Source of the DNA: Phytophthora quininea
Lineage: Eukaryota > Oomycota > Peronosporomycetes > Peronosporales > Peronosporaceae
DNA: 64,000 bases
Direction: 5' to 3'
Assembly: GCA_011947345.1 (NCBI GenBank)
Contig: JAAVTG010000023.1
Coordinates: 558,001 to 622,000, forward strand
In this document: in pieces, positions 22,055 to 34,208 of the stretch
Layout of the letters: every line of letters begins with the position of its first letter
Position numbering within the stretch: the stretch's first letter is position 1
Translations under genes and position numbers: made by a program
The notes under the pieces: generated by a model
Told to the model about the DNA's origin: nothing
What the model saw: only the letters and a program-made list of their open reading frames with translations
The model's database searches: none

Positions 22055-24794
22055 ATGAAGGTCGTGCAGTTGGTGCAAGCGGCTTTGGCCGTGGCAGCGT
22101 CGTCCTCGGTGGCGACGGCGGACATCATGATGTCCCTAGCCGGCAGCAACTTCCAACAAGGCACCGTTCAACCTTCAGCACAACTCAGAGGCTCAAGCTC
22201 AAGCTCCGGTTCTACCACCACCGGCACTGCCAGTCAAACCTCGACTAGCGGAAGCGCTACAGCCGGTAGCGGCGACTACCTCGCGGCATTCTCCACCGAA
22301 GCACCTTCGGATCTTTTCCAGCGCTACGACACGTTGACGAACCTGGCGCCGATCATCAATGTGGCCGACGAGCTGCTCTCCAAGCCAATTCCGACCAACA
22401 AGTGGTGGGGAAACCTCATCCACACCACCACCGCCGACATCAACACCGTCGCCAACCCGGCGTGGTCCAACCCGTACGCGCTCAAGCTGCCGAAGGAGGC
22501 GCCGTTCGGCGTCCAAGCGTGCTACTCGTACTCTTACCGCCAATTCGCGGACGAAGTGAACGGCGTCGTCAAGTACTACCTGCACGCCTACCACAACGAC
22601 TTGACCTTGTCGGCCACCGAGTTCTCGGCTAAACCCGACTACGAAATCTACGCGTTCAGCGACCTTGGCGTCAACGTTCACGTGCGTCTCCGGTAGCAGT
22701 AACTGCATGGACTCAGCGCTTGTGAACGGCATGGCCTTCGTCTCGGGCACCTACTCGGGTCTCACCGCAAGCATCTCGTCCGAATACACCATGAAAGTGG
22801 TGGACGACTCCACGCCCGGCAAGTACATCCTCCAACTCGACAACAACCAGACCTGGGCAGTGTTTGCTAGCGACACTAGTGCCAAGTTCTCGGTCGACAG
22901 TACCGGATCGGCCTTTGTGGCTGGTGCGGCCTACACCGGCACGGTTCGCGTGGCGATTCTCCCGGAAAACGGAGACCAGACTGTGTACGACGACTACTCC
23001 TCCTGCATCATCCGCGGCGGCAACGTCTCGGTCGAGTCCCGTACTAGTTACTCGCTGAAATGGGACACCGATGGCTCGGACTGCGATTCCAAGGGGCTCT
23101 TGCACTTTGCGCTGCCCCACCAAGTTGAAGTGATGAGCAAGGCCACCACGGCGCAGTCGAGTGGAGCTATCGTGTTGCACTCGAGCACCCGCGGTCAAAT
23201 GGTGGGCCAAGTGACGACGTCCGGAAGCTGGACGCTGACCGAGTCCGAGATGGACGAGGAGGTGGACTTCTACCCTGCTACCAAGCCGTCAGCCGATGTG
23301 GCCTCGCAGATCAACCTCTTGAGCACCCTCAAAACCGACATCGACGACGACTGGAGCTTGGACACTGGCAGTTGGTACTACAACGGCAAGGCTTACCAAA
23401 AGTACGCGTCACTCTGCTTGATGGCCGCCGACAGCTCTGTCGTGGGCCAGGATACGACTCTGTTGAGCAGTTGTCTAAGCAAGCTGGAAAACCTAGTCGA
23501 GCCGTTCTTGAACAATTCCCTCGGCTCTCCTCTTGCTTACGAGACCGCGTACAAAGGTATCGTGACCAGCCAGGTCTTCACCGCCAACGACGCAGACGTT
23601 GAGTTCGGCAACGGCGTGTACAACGACCACCACTACCACTACGGCTACTGGGTGACGGCGTCCGCCATTTTGAAGAAGCTGGACCCGACGTGGTCGGGTA
23701 TGAAGCAGCTTGAGACCATGGTGTGGACGTTGCTGCGCGACGTCGTCAACCCGAGCTCGGACGATGCTTACTTCCCCAAGTTCCGCCATTTTTCGTGGTT
23801 CCTGGGTCACTCGTACTCGCACGGTGTGACTCCGATGGCCGACGGCAAAGACGAGGAGAGCACGTCCGAGGACGTGAACTTTTACTACGGCATGATGTTG
23901 TGGGGAAAGGTGATGGAGAACAAAGCTGTGGAAGACCTCGGTAGTCTCATGCTGCGCCTGAACGCTCGTGCTGTACGCACCTATTTCCTCATGACCTCCG
24001 ACAACACCATCCACCCACCCCAATTCGTTCCGAACCACGTCACAGGCATCTTCTTCGACAACAAGGCCGACTACGCGACGTGGTTCAGCGCCGAGAAGTA
24101 CTGCATCCACGGCATCCAGATGATCCCCGTGTCGCCGATCAACGGACTTGTACGCACCAAGACGTTCATCAAGGAGGAATGGGACGATATTTTGTCCAAG
24201 GAGTCGATCGTCGCGGGCGACGACACCACCAACGCGTGGCTGTCGCTACTGCTTGTGAACGAGGCAGTGATCAACCAACAGGACGCCTTGTCGAAGTTGG
24301 CGACGGCCAAGATGGACGACGGTCTGACGCGGTCGTGGGCCCTGTACAACGCAGCGTCTCGAGGTGGATCGAGCTCGAGCTCGAGCGGGAGCTCAAGCGG
24401 TGGCACGGTAACGGTAGCACCGAGCGCCACCACTGCTACCCCGTCGACCACAAGTGCGACGCCTTCGACTACCACGGCTACCCCACCGAGCACAACCGCG
24501 ACGCCTTCGACCACTACCGCAACGCCTTCGACCACCACGGCAGCTCCATCAAGCACAACCGCGACACCGTCGGTCACCACGACCTCCCCAGCGGTCACAA
24601 CCGCCACTCCGGCCGTCACAACTGCTACTCCTCCGGTCACCGCCGCCACGTCGGTCACCCCGTCGACCACCACTGCCACCCCATCGGGCCCCGTTGCTAC
24701 TCCGGCTGCGACTCCGTCAACACCGAGCTGGAAGCATGGGGTGACGACGTCTCCGTCGACACCGAGCTGGAAGCATGGAGTGCAACAATGGTAA
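22055..24794 (+). CDS. Secreted GH81 endo-1,3-beta-glucanase with Thr/Pro-rich tail, one frame break
   Basis: A signal peptide (MKVVQLVQAALAVAASSSVA) and a Ser/Thr linker precede the GH81 domain. GH81 landmarks are PIPTNKWWGNL, GVYNDHHYHYGYWVTAS and ESTSEDVNFYYGMMLWGK, which holds the conserved glutamates of the family. These enzymes cut beta-1,3-glucan, either for remodelling the oomycete's own wall or for attack on callose or fungal glucan. The C-terminus is a run of about 15 Thr/Pro/Ala units (TATPSTT-like) followed by two copies of TPSWKHGV. The frame changes near 22684-22692. Unlike the other breaks in this window, the total of 2740 nt is one base over a whole codon number, so one extra base is indicated. 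Corrected length is about 912 residues. Confidence 0.9.
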
Positions 24795-25111
24795 GCTCCA
24801 TTCCAGCTCGCCAGCTGTGCTGCGCTTTTCGAGTCGAGTGAAACTCACTTAGAGCTAGATGTGTTTGCGTTTCGACTGCCGTAATGGTTTAAAATGAAAA
24901 TGCCGTGAATTTGTCGAAGATACTTTCATGTTCACAGCGACGAGCTAGACCGGATGTGCTAGACAACAACAAGAAGAAGCTGCATGCAGTGGGAAAAACT
25001 CTATACATATTCGCCACTATTACCTACCAAAAATGAAAATGTCAATGAAGCAAAAGCCGAGCACAACGACATCGCTCCACGCTACCTAGTATGATCGGTG
25101 GACTCCACCAT
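24795..25111. other. Convergent 3' intergenic region
   Basis: 317 bp between the GH81 stop and the importin stop. AT-richer than its neighbours; no gene or clear repeat seen. Confidence 0.4.
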
Positions 25112-28100
25112 TTAGTTGAGGGCCGAGCTGAGAGCGGCCTGGGCGTCGGGGCTCATCTGCGCAATGACCTCCTTCATCTGGGCCTCGTACGCGGACAGCA
25201 GGCCACGCACGCAGTTCTTCACCTCCGCCTGAGTCTCCTCCTCAACACTAGACGTGGGGGCCAGAGCCTTCGCGTACACGTCGAGGACCTGCGGCATTAG
25301 GTTCATGGCCACGGCGTTCTGCGAGCTGACCAGGCCGTTCAGGCACCGGAAGCAGACCGGACTCTCGTCCATGTCCGCCTTCAGAGGCAAAGCACCGAGG
25401 AACACCGGCAGCACAGCCTCCAGCGGCAGGTTAGCGCCACCAGCGATGATCATGCGTGCAACGGCAGCACAGGCGTTGTCCACGACGACCTCGTCGTTGC
25501 CAGCAGATTCGAACAGCGGACGCAGAGCCTGCAGCATCTGCTCATAAGCGCTGAAGAGCTTGTCGCCGCTGATCTCGGCCAGGATGCCCATGCAGAACGC
25601 ACTGTTAGCCTTCAGGACGTAGTTGTCCGAAGCCAGGCCCTGAAGCACGACCGGGAACACACCTTCCACAAAGCCCAGGCCGCCGGCGCCAAGCTCGCGG
25701 AGCACTTCCGCAAAGCAGCCGACAGCGGCGGCACGGTCACGCACAGCGCGCAGGCCCGTGGCGAAGGCTAGCAGAGCCGGGAACAGCTCCTGGAACGTGG
25801 CCAGGAAGTGCTCGCCGTAGCACTTGGCAAGCACGCCGATCAGCTCCGACGCGCTCTCCAGCACTGAGCCGCCTTCCTCTTCGTCCTCATCCTCCTCCTC
25901 GTGGGCCACCTGGCACACGTGCTCGTGAGCAAGCACCGACTTGGTGAGGCGCATCAGCTCGCCCATGTGGTCCATGGTCACGACGGGGCCAATACGAGCG
26001 CTCATGGCCTTGATGGCGTTGAAGGCCTTCTCGACCACAATCTCCTCAGGGTCCTCCAGAAGCTCCTCGACCAGGCTCTTCATGACCGCCGAAGCGATCA
26101 CAGCGTTGTTAGGAGTCAAGATGTTCTTGTTGAAGTCGCCCTTGGTCCACACCTGCACATCAGCGCTCTGGGCGTGCGAAGCCTCGAACGAGCAGATCAC
26201 AAGGGCAGCCAGGGCCTCAGCAACGGCGCCACGCACGTCCTCGTGGATGTACTCAGTCAGAGGAGCAAGAGCCTCGAGAAACTTGGGGATGTAAGGCTCG
26301 AAGACAGGGCCGCCGCAGTTCAGGGCAAGCTCCTCCACAGCCGCAACGGCGCGAACCTTGGAGTTCAGGGCGTCCGTGCGGATGCTGATGTGCTTCAGAA
26401 CGTGGTCGTCGCCATCCTCCTCATCGTCCGAGTCCAGACCCTCCAGGACATCGTCGTCATCGTCCATGACACGGAGACCCTCGTCGCTGACGATCGCGTG
26501 CAGCACGTGGGTAGCGGCCTGGTCGAGGAACGGAGCGAACTCCTCCTTGAAGATGCTCGACACGTTGATAAAGTACACGAAAGCCTGCTCCTTGAGCTCT
26601 GAGTCGTCCAGTTCGAACGAAGAGAACACGAACGGCATCGAAGGCGCGAAGTAGGGGCGGAACGGCTCCTTGCCAAGGGCGGTGGCCAGGTAGCCGAGGC
26701 ACTCGATAGCAGCGCCACGCAGGAAGAAGAACTTGGGGTCCGTGATGCCCCAGAACGGCTGGATCAGCTCGGCCACCGACGGGAAGTACGGCAGGAACGC
26801 GTCCTTGGCACCAATAGCGATGGAGCCAACGGCGTCGAGGGCCATCTTCTGCAGCTGCGGCGAGCCCGTGCGGAGGACAGCCACCAGCTTAGTCACAAGC
26901 GTCTCCAGGTAAGGCAGCACTTGGTCGGTCTCCATGCTCTGCGTAATCTCGTCAAGCACGTACAAAGCCGTCGCCTTGATCACCTTAGAGCCGTCGTCAA
27001 GCAGGGACAGACCAATCGGCAGGATGTCCGTGTAGTGGTCGGTGATCGTCGGCTGCAGGAACTCAGCGAACTGACCAAGGGCGAAGCAAGCCGCCTCGCG
27101 CACGTGCTGGTCAGCGTCCTGGGCCACACGGTACACCGCCGGCAGCAGCTCGTTCAGGTTCTGGCACATGAAGTCGCAGCATCCCTCGGACAGGATGCCA
27201 AGAGCAAGAACACCAGCCTTGCGCTTACGGGCGTCCTGTGCAGTGATGTATTCGTTGCAGATGCCGAAGACCACCGGGTTCAGGTACTTGGCAGGCACGC
27301 TCAGAGCCAGCGAGTCGAGAGTCTGCTGAGCCAGGTGCCCGGGAGACTCGTCGTCCTCATCGTCGTCATCTCCGTCCGCCTTGCTCTCACGCTCGAGCAG
27401 GTTCGAGATGAGACCGCACGAGACGGCCTCGTCGGCAGCAATGATGTCCAACATGGTGGTGAAGATCTTGGCCACGAGGTTCTTCTTGCCGATGGTCTTC
27501 GGTTTCTTCTTGATGAACTCGCCGATGGCGTAGCTGGCGGACGCGCGCGTGCTGACTTCAAGCTGCTCGGCCACAATGATCTGCAACAGCAACTCGATGA
27601 ATTGCGGGAAGGCCTGGTCCAGAATGGGGAACGGGTGCGACGCGATCTCCGAGAACACGTCCAGGAACTCGACCGCCTCGGCCTCAGCGCCAGTGGACAC
27701 GCACTGCTGCAGCACCGTGATCATGAGCGGCACAAGGTCGCGGAAGCCACGCAGGTCGTTCTCCTCCAGGAACTCGACGAGGCTGCAGGCCGCGCGCATG
27801 GCGCCCACACGCACCTTGATGTTCTCCGGGTCCTGCAGCGCCTTGGCGTACAGCACCTTGAGGTCGGCAAAGTGCGGCTGCAGCGACGTGCCCATGGACT
27901 CGCCCAGCAGCTGCAGCAGCTTCATGCTCATCTCGCGCTGGTCCACGCTGGCGCTGTTGGCGCACGTGTTGATGAACACCATGAGCTCAGGCCAGTTGCC
28001 CGACGGCACCTCGTGCAGCGCCAGGGCGGCCACGAGCGACGCCACCGTGGAGCGCACGGCGTGCACGGGGTCCTCGGCGCAGCGGCTGAGCAGCACCTGC

Positions 28101-28351
28101 TTGGCCTGCGCCTGCGCGGCGGCGTCCAGCTTGGGCCAGTGCTTGAAGACCTTCTTGCGCAGCATGAGCGCGGCCAGCTGGCGCACCTCGGGCTTGGCCG
28201 AGTGCTGCAGCTGCGTGAGCAGGCCGCCCACGGCCGCGAGCTGCTTGGTGTAGGCCTTGAGCGCCGCCTCCGCCTGCTTGATCTGCTCCGTGTCCGGGTG
28301 CGTGAGCTGCAGCAGACACGCCTCCAGCTGCTCCGGGGAGAAGTCCGCCAT
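25112..28351 (-). CDS. IPO4: Importin-4 / Kap123-type karyopherin beta
   Basis: An intact, intronless protein of 1079 residues starting MADFSPEQLEACLLQLTHPD. HEAT repeats run throughout, for example ALMLRKKVFKHWPKL, ACFALGQFAEFLQP and LPYFPSVAELIQPFW. Two acidic loops (DGDDDDEDDESPG near residue 370 and DDDDDVLEGLDSDDEEDGDD near residue 640) are typical of importin-4/Kap123. The family carries histones H3/H4 and ribosomal proteins into the nucleus. I chose MADFS because the longer upstream in-frame extension is low in family similarity and lies in the promoter. It is one of the few large genes here with no frame break. Confidence 0.92.
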   Translation of the reverse strand: MADFSPEQLEACLLQLTHPDTEQIKQAEAALKAYTKQLAAVGGLLTQLQHSAKPEVRQLAALMLRKKVFKHWPKLDAAAQAQAKQVLLSRCAEDPVHAVRSTVASLVAALALHEVPSGNWPELMVFINTCANSASVDQREMSMKLLQLLGESMGTSLQPHFADLKVLYAKALQDPENIKVRVGAMRAACSLVEFLEENDLRGFRDLVPLMITVLQQCVSTGAEAEAVEFLDVFSEIASHPFPILDQAFPQFIELLLQIIVAEQLEVSTRASASYAIGEFIKKKPKTIGKKNLVAKIFTTMLDIIAADEAVSCGLISNLLERESKADGDDDDEDDESPGHLAQQTLDSLALSVPAKYLNPVVFGICNEYITAQDARKRKAGVLALGILSEGCCDFMCQNLNELLPAVYRVAQDADQHVREAACFALGQFAEFLQPTITDHYTDILPIGLSLLDDGSKVIKATALYVLDEITQSMETDQVLPYLETLVTKLVAVLRTGSPQLQKMALDAVGSIAIGAKDAFLPYFPSVAELIQPFWGITDPKFFFLRGAAIECLGYLATALGKEPFRPYFAPSMPFVFSSFELDDSELKEQAFVYFINVSSIFKEEFAPFLDQAATHVLHAIVSDEGLRVMDDDDDVLEGLDSDDEEDGDDHVLKHISIRTDALNSKVRAVAAVEELALNCGGPVFEPYIPKFLEALAPLTEYIHEDVRGAVAEALAALVICSFEASHAQSADVQVWTKGDFNKNILTPNNAVIASAVMKSLVEELLEDPEEIVVEKAFNAIKAMSARIGPVVTMDHMGELMRLTKSVLAHEHVCQVAHEEEDEDEEEGGSVLESASELIGVLAKCYGEHFLATFQELFPALLAFATGLRAVRDRAAAVGCFAEVLRELGAGGLGFVEGVFPVVLQGLASDNYVLKANSAFCMGILAEISGDKLFSAYEQMLQALRPLFESAGNDEVVVDNACAAVARMIIAGGANLPLEAVLPVFLGALPLKADMDESPVCFRCLNGLVSSQNAVAMNLMPQVLDVYAKALAPTSSVEEETQAEVKNCVRGLLSAYEAQMKEVIAQMSPDAQAALSSALN

Positions 28352-28537
28352 GACTGTGAGTCGGTCTTCTGTACTTGCGAGGAACGCGGAAGGACCGGGA
28401 ATGAAGAGCTCCCAATGAAAGGCCGCTCGGAAATGACTGGCTTGGGGTGCGTGGCGCGGTTTTTGAACGCCAAAACAGATGGATTTCAAATGGCTTCGCT
28501 ACATCTTTTGAAAGGTAGTAGCGTGTTGTGTCGATCT

Positions 28538-31537
28538 TTACTCTTTGGCCAACGTCTCTGCGAGCAGCAAGCGCTCCATGTCCGAGAGCTCTGGACACGA
28601 CGTCGGCGGTAGAAAGTTGCTGCAGGGAGGCGGCGAAGGCTGAGGTTCGTGGCGGTGGCTCTGCGGCGGTGGTTGCTGGTGCTGAAGTGATGGGACATAC
28701 AGCTGCGCGTCCTGGATCCGAACCAAAGGCAAGATGGCCTCCAGTAGCGCGGCTTGGCTGTCCAAGTATCGAGGAAGGTTGGCTGCTCCAAGCAACGCGA
28801 TGATCTACGCGGAAGCAGACGGCATGGTCAATATGACAATACGAGTCCAGGATTGCTGGCTTACCTCCGCCGTGGTCAACGTCAGATTCATGGCCACTTG
28901 AGATTGGTTGTTCTTGCAATCGGAGAGTTGGGTCACCTCGAAATGGAGAGCGTAATTGTCATCACCGTCGCTCTGGGGCCGCGCCGATGCTCGTACAAGA
29001 CATTCCACGCCGTCGAACGTTCGCTTGAACGCTTTCTTCGCATCCATCGAAGGTTTCCGTGTTTGTCGATTCTCGGTGTTGTTGTTGAGGGTAGTGTGAC
29101 TCGACAGCGAGAGAAGTCGGGCCTTATGTGATAAATTGCTTGTCGGAATGCAACTGCGCGGTCGATTTGGTCTCTTCGGCACATAGATTGAAGCCGATGA
29201 GGGTCTCTGACGAGCAGCGCTTGAAGAATCTGCTGTCTCTTCGGGACTCTTAGACCTACCAAATTGTTTTCGGGGACGCTGTTGGGTTTGTGTTGCCGAT
29301 CGAACAAGCGGATGGGACGGGTTGATGCTAGCTGCCAGCAAGCCGTCAAGGGCGTCAATGTCGACTATCTGTGGCGTTTTTGACGACTCTTGTGCTTGGC
29401 TCAATGTTGCCCACTGTCAACAAAAGGAAATGTTCATTTGCGATACTAGTATCTCAAAACGCATACACATCAATCGATACGTACATATCGTGCTACAGGT
29501 ACAAGTAGCTCAGCAGTGCAGATACCAGTAAGCGCGCGCAGTGACACCATCGATCCAACTGGAAACTCGTTGCGTTGCGAAAGCCCAAACCGTAGCGATG
29601 GATGGCCATAGTTACGCCGCAAGTGAAGCGCCAGCTGCAGCACTGCATCTCGAGGAGCCACCGCTGGCGGATCATACGCATGCAGATGTGGAGAAATCGT
29701 TGCAGATGCCGTCGATACTGGTGGCTGCCGCCACGAATATTATTTTTCGAGAACCGCATTCGCATCGAGCCAGCAGAAAATGCTCGAGTTTGCACCACAA
29801 CAGGCTTTTGACACTGCCTGGTCTCATCTTCCTTTACCGGTCCACTCTGGAGATCAATATTTACTACCTCGTTTGAATGGGAGCTGTGGACTGTTTCTCT
29901 TTTATGATCGGGATGAATGGCATTTCGACGTTGCTGGTTGCTAGGTGGTGGATCCGGACTTGAATTGAACTGCTGTGCACAAGATAAGCAAACGTGAACA
30001 GTCTGGTAGCTATAACATCGCATTAGTCAAGAATGTTAAAACCTCGAGGACCTGACTAAAACCACAAACGTACAGATAGTCTGCTGATTGCTTCAATTGT
30101 TTAAATCGTTCGGCTTGTATCGGACCGCTGATAGCTTTCAGCAGCGGGGAATGTTATCTTCATCGGTAATATCTTCGGTTGCGTTATTTTCAAAGTGCCG
30201 GATGATGGATTTGTGGGATACCTAACAAGAAAGTAATCAGTTGTTGAAAACGCTCATTGCTATTGGAAGCGGGGCTATGCGTACCACGAACTCCACTTGA
30301 TCGCGTGGGAACGTTCGCTGGCAATTCGGACAATCCTTTAGCTGCGCGTTGCAGCCTACGAGGGTATGCATTCCCGCACGGTGCGTTCCATTTTCTTCAG
30401 ATTTGAGTTTGAATGCCATTGCTCCTCCTGGTGTATTTCCCACCAGCGTTAATTGGTAGTTCTTGGCGTTGGCCTTCCCGCTCGAATCGAAGGAGATCAT
30501 AGTGCTCCACATTAAATAAACTTGATTGTCTGCACCAACCTAGGAAAAAAATAGTCCAAGTATGACGCACTGTTTTGGAGCGCAGCAAGCAATGACCTAC
30601 CTTGAAAAAACTCACGAAGCGAACCATTTCTTTTCCGACAATGGCTTCTAAATGGGAACTAACTTCGTCGTTGATCTTTTCGATCGTACTCTGCACTTCT
30701 CGGTCCGTCACGTCGCCTGCACAAACATATTCATTACGAGAATCTAGCGAGTAGAGATAAGAACAAATGCGTACGATGTCGAAGTGCAGAGCCTATGACC
30801 TCGAACGTGGCGGTGCGTTGTGCTACACTGGCCTTGGCGTCGTTCAGCAAATACGGACTGATGCATTTTTGCATCACGCAGTTCTCAGGTGTATATACCG
30901 ACCGTACAGCGTGGTTATAGCCCGATTTCGTCGGGATGAACCGCTGCAAGATGCTGAAACCAGGTTTTTCGCGCTCCTCCAGCAAAATTTCTATTGCAAC
31001 CAAACAAAGGGTCATTTACCACTTCAACTTCAACATCATTAACAAAAGTATCCTTACCGAGTGCTTCCTTGTCTAGATGCTCCACAATCATGCGATGGTC
31101 CCCGTCGTCCCAGACCAATCCAGATACATGTATGTTGCAATAATTGCATTGTCTTCGAGCATCGTGGTCGACCCTTTTCGAGGGGCTAGAAACTCACGCA
31201 GCACTCTCTCCACCGTCAGGAACTTCTTGGTCTTGCACAGAATCTATCCACCCACAATCACTAGTATTATGAGTGTAATACTGTCACTGTAAAGCGATGC
31301 CAAACGCACTTTGCCTCTCTCCTGCTTGGACGTGAAGAACCATTTGACCGGTCTCTGTCGCTTGAACACCACCGTGTCCGTCAGCACGAACGAGAACGTC
31401 TCCTTCCCGCCGCCGTTGCGTCCCGACGCCTCCGACCAGAGATACCCGAACAGTTGCAGCGGCTGCTGGCCCAGCGTGTGCTCACACGCGACGCCCTCGC
31501 ACTCGGTGCCCTTGCGTCTTGACGTCATTTTCCCCAA
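28538..31537 (-). CDS. Large unrecognised multi-exon protein, frame-broken
   Basis: I join what appear as separate reading frames into one gene. Exons, in order: MTSRRKGTECEGVACEHT.. (31537 or the inner ATG at 31528); ILCKTKKFLTVERVLREFL; a WDDGDHRMIVEHLDKEAL exon; EILLEEREKPGFSILQRF..PYLLNDAK; EVQSTIEKINDEVSSHLE; a WSTMISFDSSG..CPNCQRTFPRDQ exon; SHKSIIRHFENNATEDITDE running into GPIQAERFKQLKQSADYL; a low-complexity region with LQLALHLRRNYGHPSLRFG; DIDALDGLLAASINPSHP; and the last exon 28538-28804 ending in LLAETLAKE. The key join is at GGGG 30146-30149, where a stop follows immediately unless one base is missing. Splice junctions at 28805-28864 and 29414-29484 fit well. I recognise no family. 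It is divergent from EI24, 53-62 bp between start codons. Confidence 0.5.
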
Positions 31538-31590
31538 AATGAATATAAATGGGTATTTTATCCATTTCCACTCTTCTTCAAGAATCGCTC

Positions 31591-32944
31591 ATGTCGGACG
31601 CCTTCAGCGCTGGCTTCCGCGAGTTCTGCGGCGGCGTGCAGCACGCCGTGTCGCTGCACCGCATCCTGCTGTTCTACCTCAAGTCGCGTCTCATCTGCGT
31701 GTCCAGCGTCAAGGTCCGTAGGCCGCGAAATGCACGAGAAATGGCGTCCTAATTTCCATTGACCCATTTTGTCTAGTGCTTCGTGCTGAACGGGCTCATC
31801 TTCCTGGGCAGTATTTACTTCTTCGACAGCGCCGTGATCCCCGTCATCCACATGTTCGGAGAACTGCTGCACAGCTCCTTCTCCTACGGGTGGGGGGCTA
31901 AATAACGCGGATTGATTTACGCAGGGATACTAACCGTTCTCCTGTTCCTTGCTGCGGCTGTAGCACTTCAATTCAAGTGGATGATGTGCGGGACCGAGTA
32001 GATGGCTTTGTGTTCCTGCTGTACCAGGTAGCAATGAACGGTTGGCTTTAGATGGTAAGACAATGCTGATAAAGATGTTGCATTATGTGATCAGGTGCTG
32101 TGGATGTATCCGATCTACTGCATCAGCTTCATCCTCAACACCATTTGGTACCAAGAAATCGCCGATGATGGTACGTGCTTTAAGTTTGGAGCTTGCGATA
32201 TTAGGGAAGGTGTTAACGCTTTATTATGCATCACAGCTTACATGCAGCTTCATGGCAAACCGTCACCCACGCCCGTGACCGACATGATTCGGTGAGTATT
32301 GAAACCAGCATATTGAAAGAGTGTTTATTGACCTAACGTTTTCTTGCTACCTGTTAGAGATGAGATGTATCGGGCCATTCTTGTGGCGTTCTTTCTGCTG
32401 CAGACCGTGCTGTCGTATCTTATTCCTGTCATCGGCCCCGCCACGAGCTTTATCCATTTGAGTTGGCTGTATTCGCTCTATTGCTTCGAGTACAAGTGGT
32501 CTCTTGCTGGCTGGAGTCTTGAACGGCGGCTAGCGCACTTGGAGCAGAATTGGGCCTACTTCGCAGGCTTTGGCAGTCCATTTACGTTGGCCACGTTCTT
32601 CGTGCCCAACTTTGTGAGCAAAGGCATTTTCGCGCTGCTCTTCCCTGTGGTACGTGACACAGTATCGTCGTGTGTGGTGTTGTTCTTGTTTGACCTCTTT
32701 GCAGTTTCTATTGCTAGCGATTGCGTGCGATCCCATTTCGGAAGGTGAACGGAAGCTGCCAATTTTCCGGTATGTATTGCTTTGATTTGTCCCCCCTACC
32801 AACGTGTTAAATCTATGTCTTGCCAGCTTTTCGCGTTGGTGGAGCCTGCAACTCCTGCGTCGGATTGGGAAGGCAACTGGGCTGAAGACGAAGAAGCAGC
32901 GAGCCAGCATGGAGCGACTAAAGCGCACTACCCATAGAAGCTAG
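31591..32944 (+). CDS. EI24: EI24/PIG8-family ER membrane protein
   Basis: Eight exons fit well: 31591-31713, 31777-31889, 31925-32027, 32095-32170, 32237-32291, 32358-32649, 32705-32769 and 32827-32944. The protein starts MSDAFSAGFREFCGGVQHAV and has several hydrophobic segments (FVLNGLIFLGSIYFF; VLWMYPIYCISFILNTIWY; ILVAFFLLQTVLSYLIPVIG). It carries the EI24 signature QEIAD after the Wy segment and LYSLYCFEYKWSLAGWSLERRLAHLEQNWAYFAGFG. It ends in a basic tail. EI24 proteins act in ER membranes in autophagy and ER-associated functions. No frame break. The family call is firm from the central block. Confidence 0.9.
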
Positions 32945-33160
32945 AAATGTCTTGAAGTACTAGTGTGTTCACTGCAACTCACTAATGCTGTTGGCCGTTT
33001 CGCTCCTGTAGATTGAAATGGTGCAGTGCCCAATGGGATAATATCATCTTGTTGCTCATTGGCGAAACGGTCGTTGGTATTTCCTGTCAGGCACTTTAGT
33101 TCATCTAACTGAAACAGCAACGAAGTGGTGAAGCGAAACTCAGCAACAGGCATCCAAGCC

Positions 33161-34201
33161 ATGCCGGAAGCCTACACTGTGTCGAAAATGCTGTCCAGCA
33201 TCAACGAGGTGATGGCACCTGTAGCCACTGAAGTGTGTGGGTCTGTGACACTGCAGAGGAAATCGGACAATGGCATCATGCTCAACACATCCGAGAAAGA
33301 GATTGCATACCTGGACACCAAGGCAAGAGTGAAGCATTCTGCTCAACAGGTTGCCAAGCTGGACAAACCAGGCAAGGTGCAGTGGGTAGCGGGGCAAAGG
33401 CTCGCAGGGAACGATGCTTTCCACAAAGCAGAATATCAGCAGGCAGCAGAGGCCTACATCCAGGCACTCACAGCTTTGGATTTCGGGACCACTCCAGCGG
33501 AGAAAATCACTTGTCAGCAGGAGCTTCAGATTCCACTCACTTGCAACTTGGCAGCCTGCATGTTGATGCTTGAGGTGAGATCCAACTAGTTGTGGAGCGC
33601 ACTCGAGCTGTGGTTAATTAAGCGACCCGTATTATGTTACAGCAATGGGAGAAAGCCCGGCTGATGTGTGATCAAGTGCTTGCTCTGGATTCAAACTACG
33701 TCAAAGCGCTTCAACAACGTGCCAAGGCTAATGCCAGGCTGCACAACTTCGAGGATGCTCGGTGGGTTGAGTAAAATAGCTGACGAATTCGACTCTCAGT
33801 CTGACGAAATTGTTGTTTTTGGCAGGAACGACATCGTTCATGCAAAGCGGATTGCTCGCGGCCCGACCACCACCCTTGAAAGCAACAGCCAACAGCCAGT
33901 AGACCGTCTCGACAAGCAACTGGAGGATATTGCCCGCGCTGAGTTGCGCTACAAGCATCAGCGTCAGCAACAAAAACAATTCCAGCGAAAAATGATGAAG
34001 GAGGCAGTCGGCCAGCTCTACAAGGACAAGAAAGAAGTTGATGACAACCCACCTGCGAGGGCGGAGGTGCTACAACAGCTCAGCAAACTGTGCTGTACTT
34101 GGGATGCTGGCATCGCATGGGTACTCACAATGATCGCTCTCATTATAAACGCGGTCTCCCGGATTATTGTTGCCAAGCAGAGCAAGCCGAAGCTGGCGTA
34201 A
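33161..34201 (+). CDS. Tail-anchored TPR protein
   Basis: Exons 33161-33574, 33643-33761 and 33826-34201 give 303 codons in frame. The start MPEAYTVSKML is the first ATG in the frame. TPR helices are seen in WVAGQRLAGNDAFHKAEYQQ, LTCNLAACMLMLEQWEKARL and VLALDSNYVKALQQRAKANA, a three-repeat array as in FKBP38, CYP40 or TTC proteins. A charged coiled region (RYKHQRQQQKQFQRKMMKE) follows, then a C-terminal transmembrane helix WVLTMIALIINAVSRIIVAK. This suggests a cytosolic chaperone adaptor anchored in the ER or mitochondrial outer membrane. No peptidyl-prolyl isomerase domain is present. The stop lies 7 bp from the stop of the convergent gene. Confidence 0.8.
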
Positions 34202-34208
34202 GAGGATC

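Noticed and set aside
28352..28489. Upstream in-frame extension of the importin reading frame
   Set aside because: The sequence before MADFSPEQ does not look like importin and lies in the promoter; MADFS matches the family start.
26921..28612. 563-residue open frame on the plus strand
   Set aside because: Antisense to the intact importin gene; repetitive Leu/His/Arg composition without motifs.
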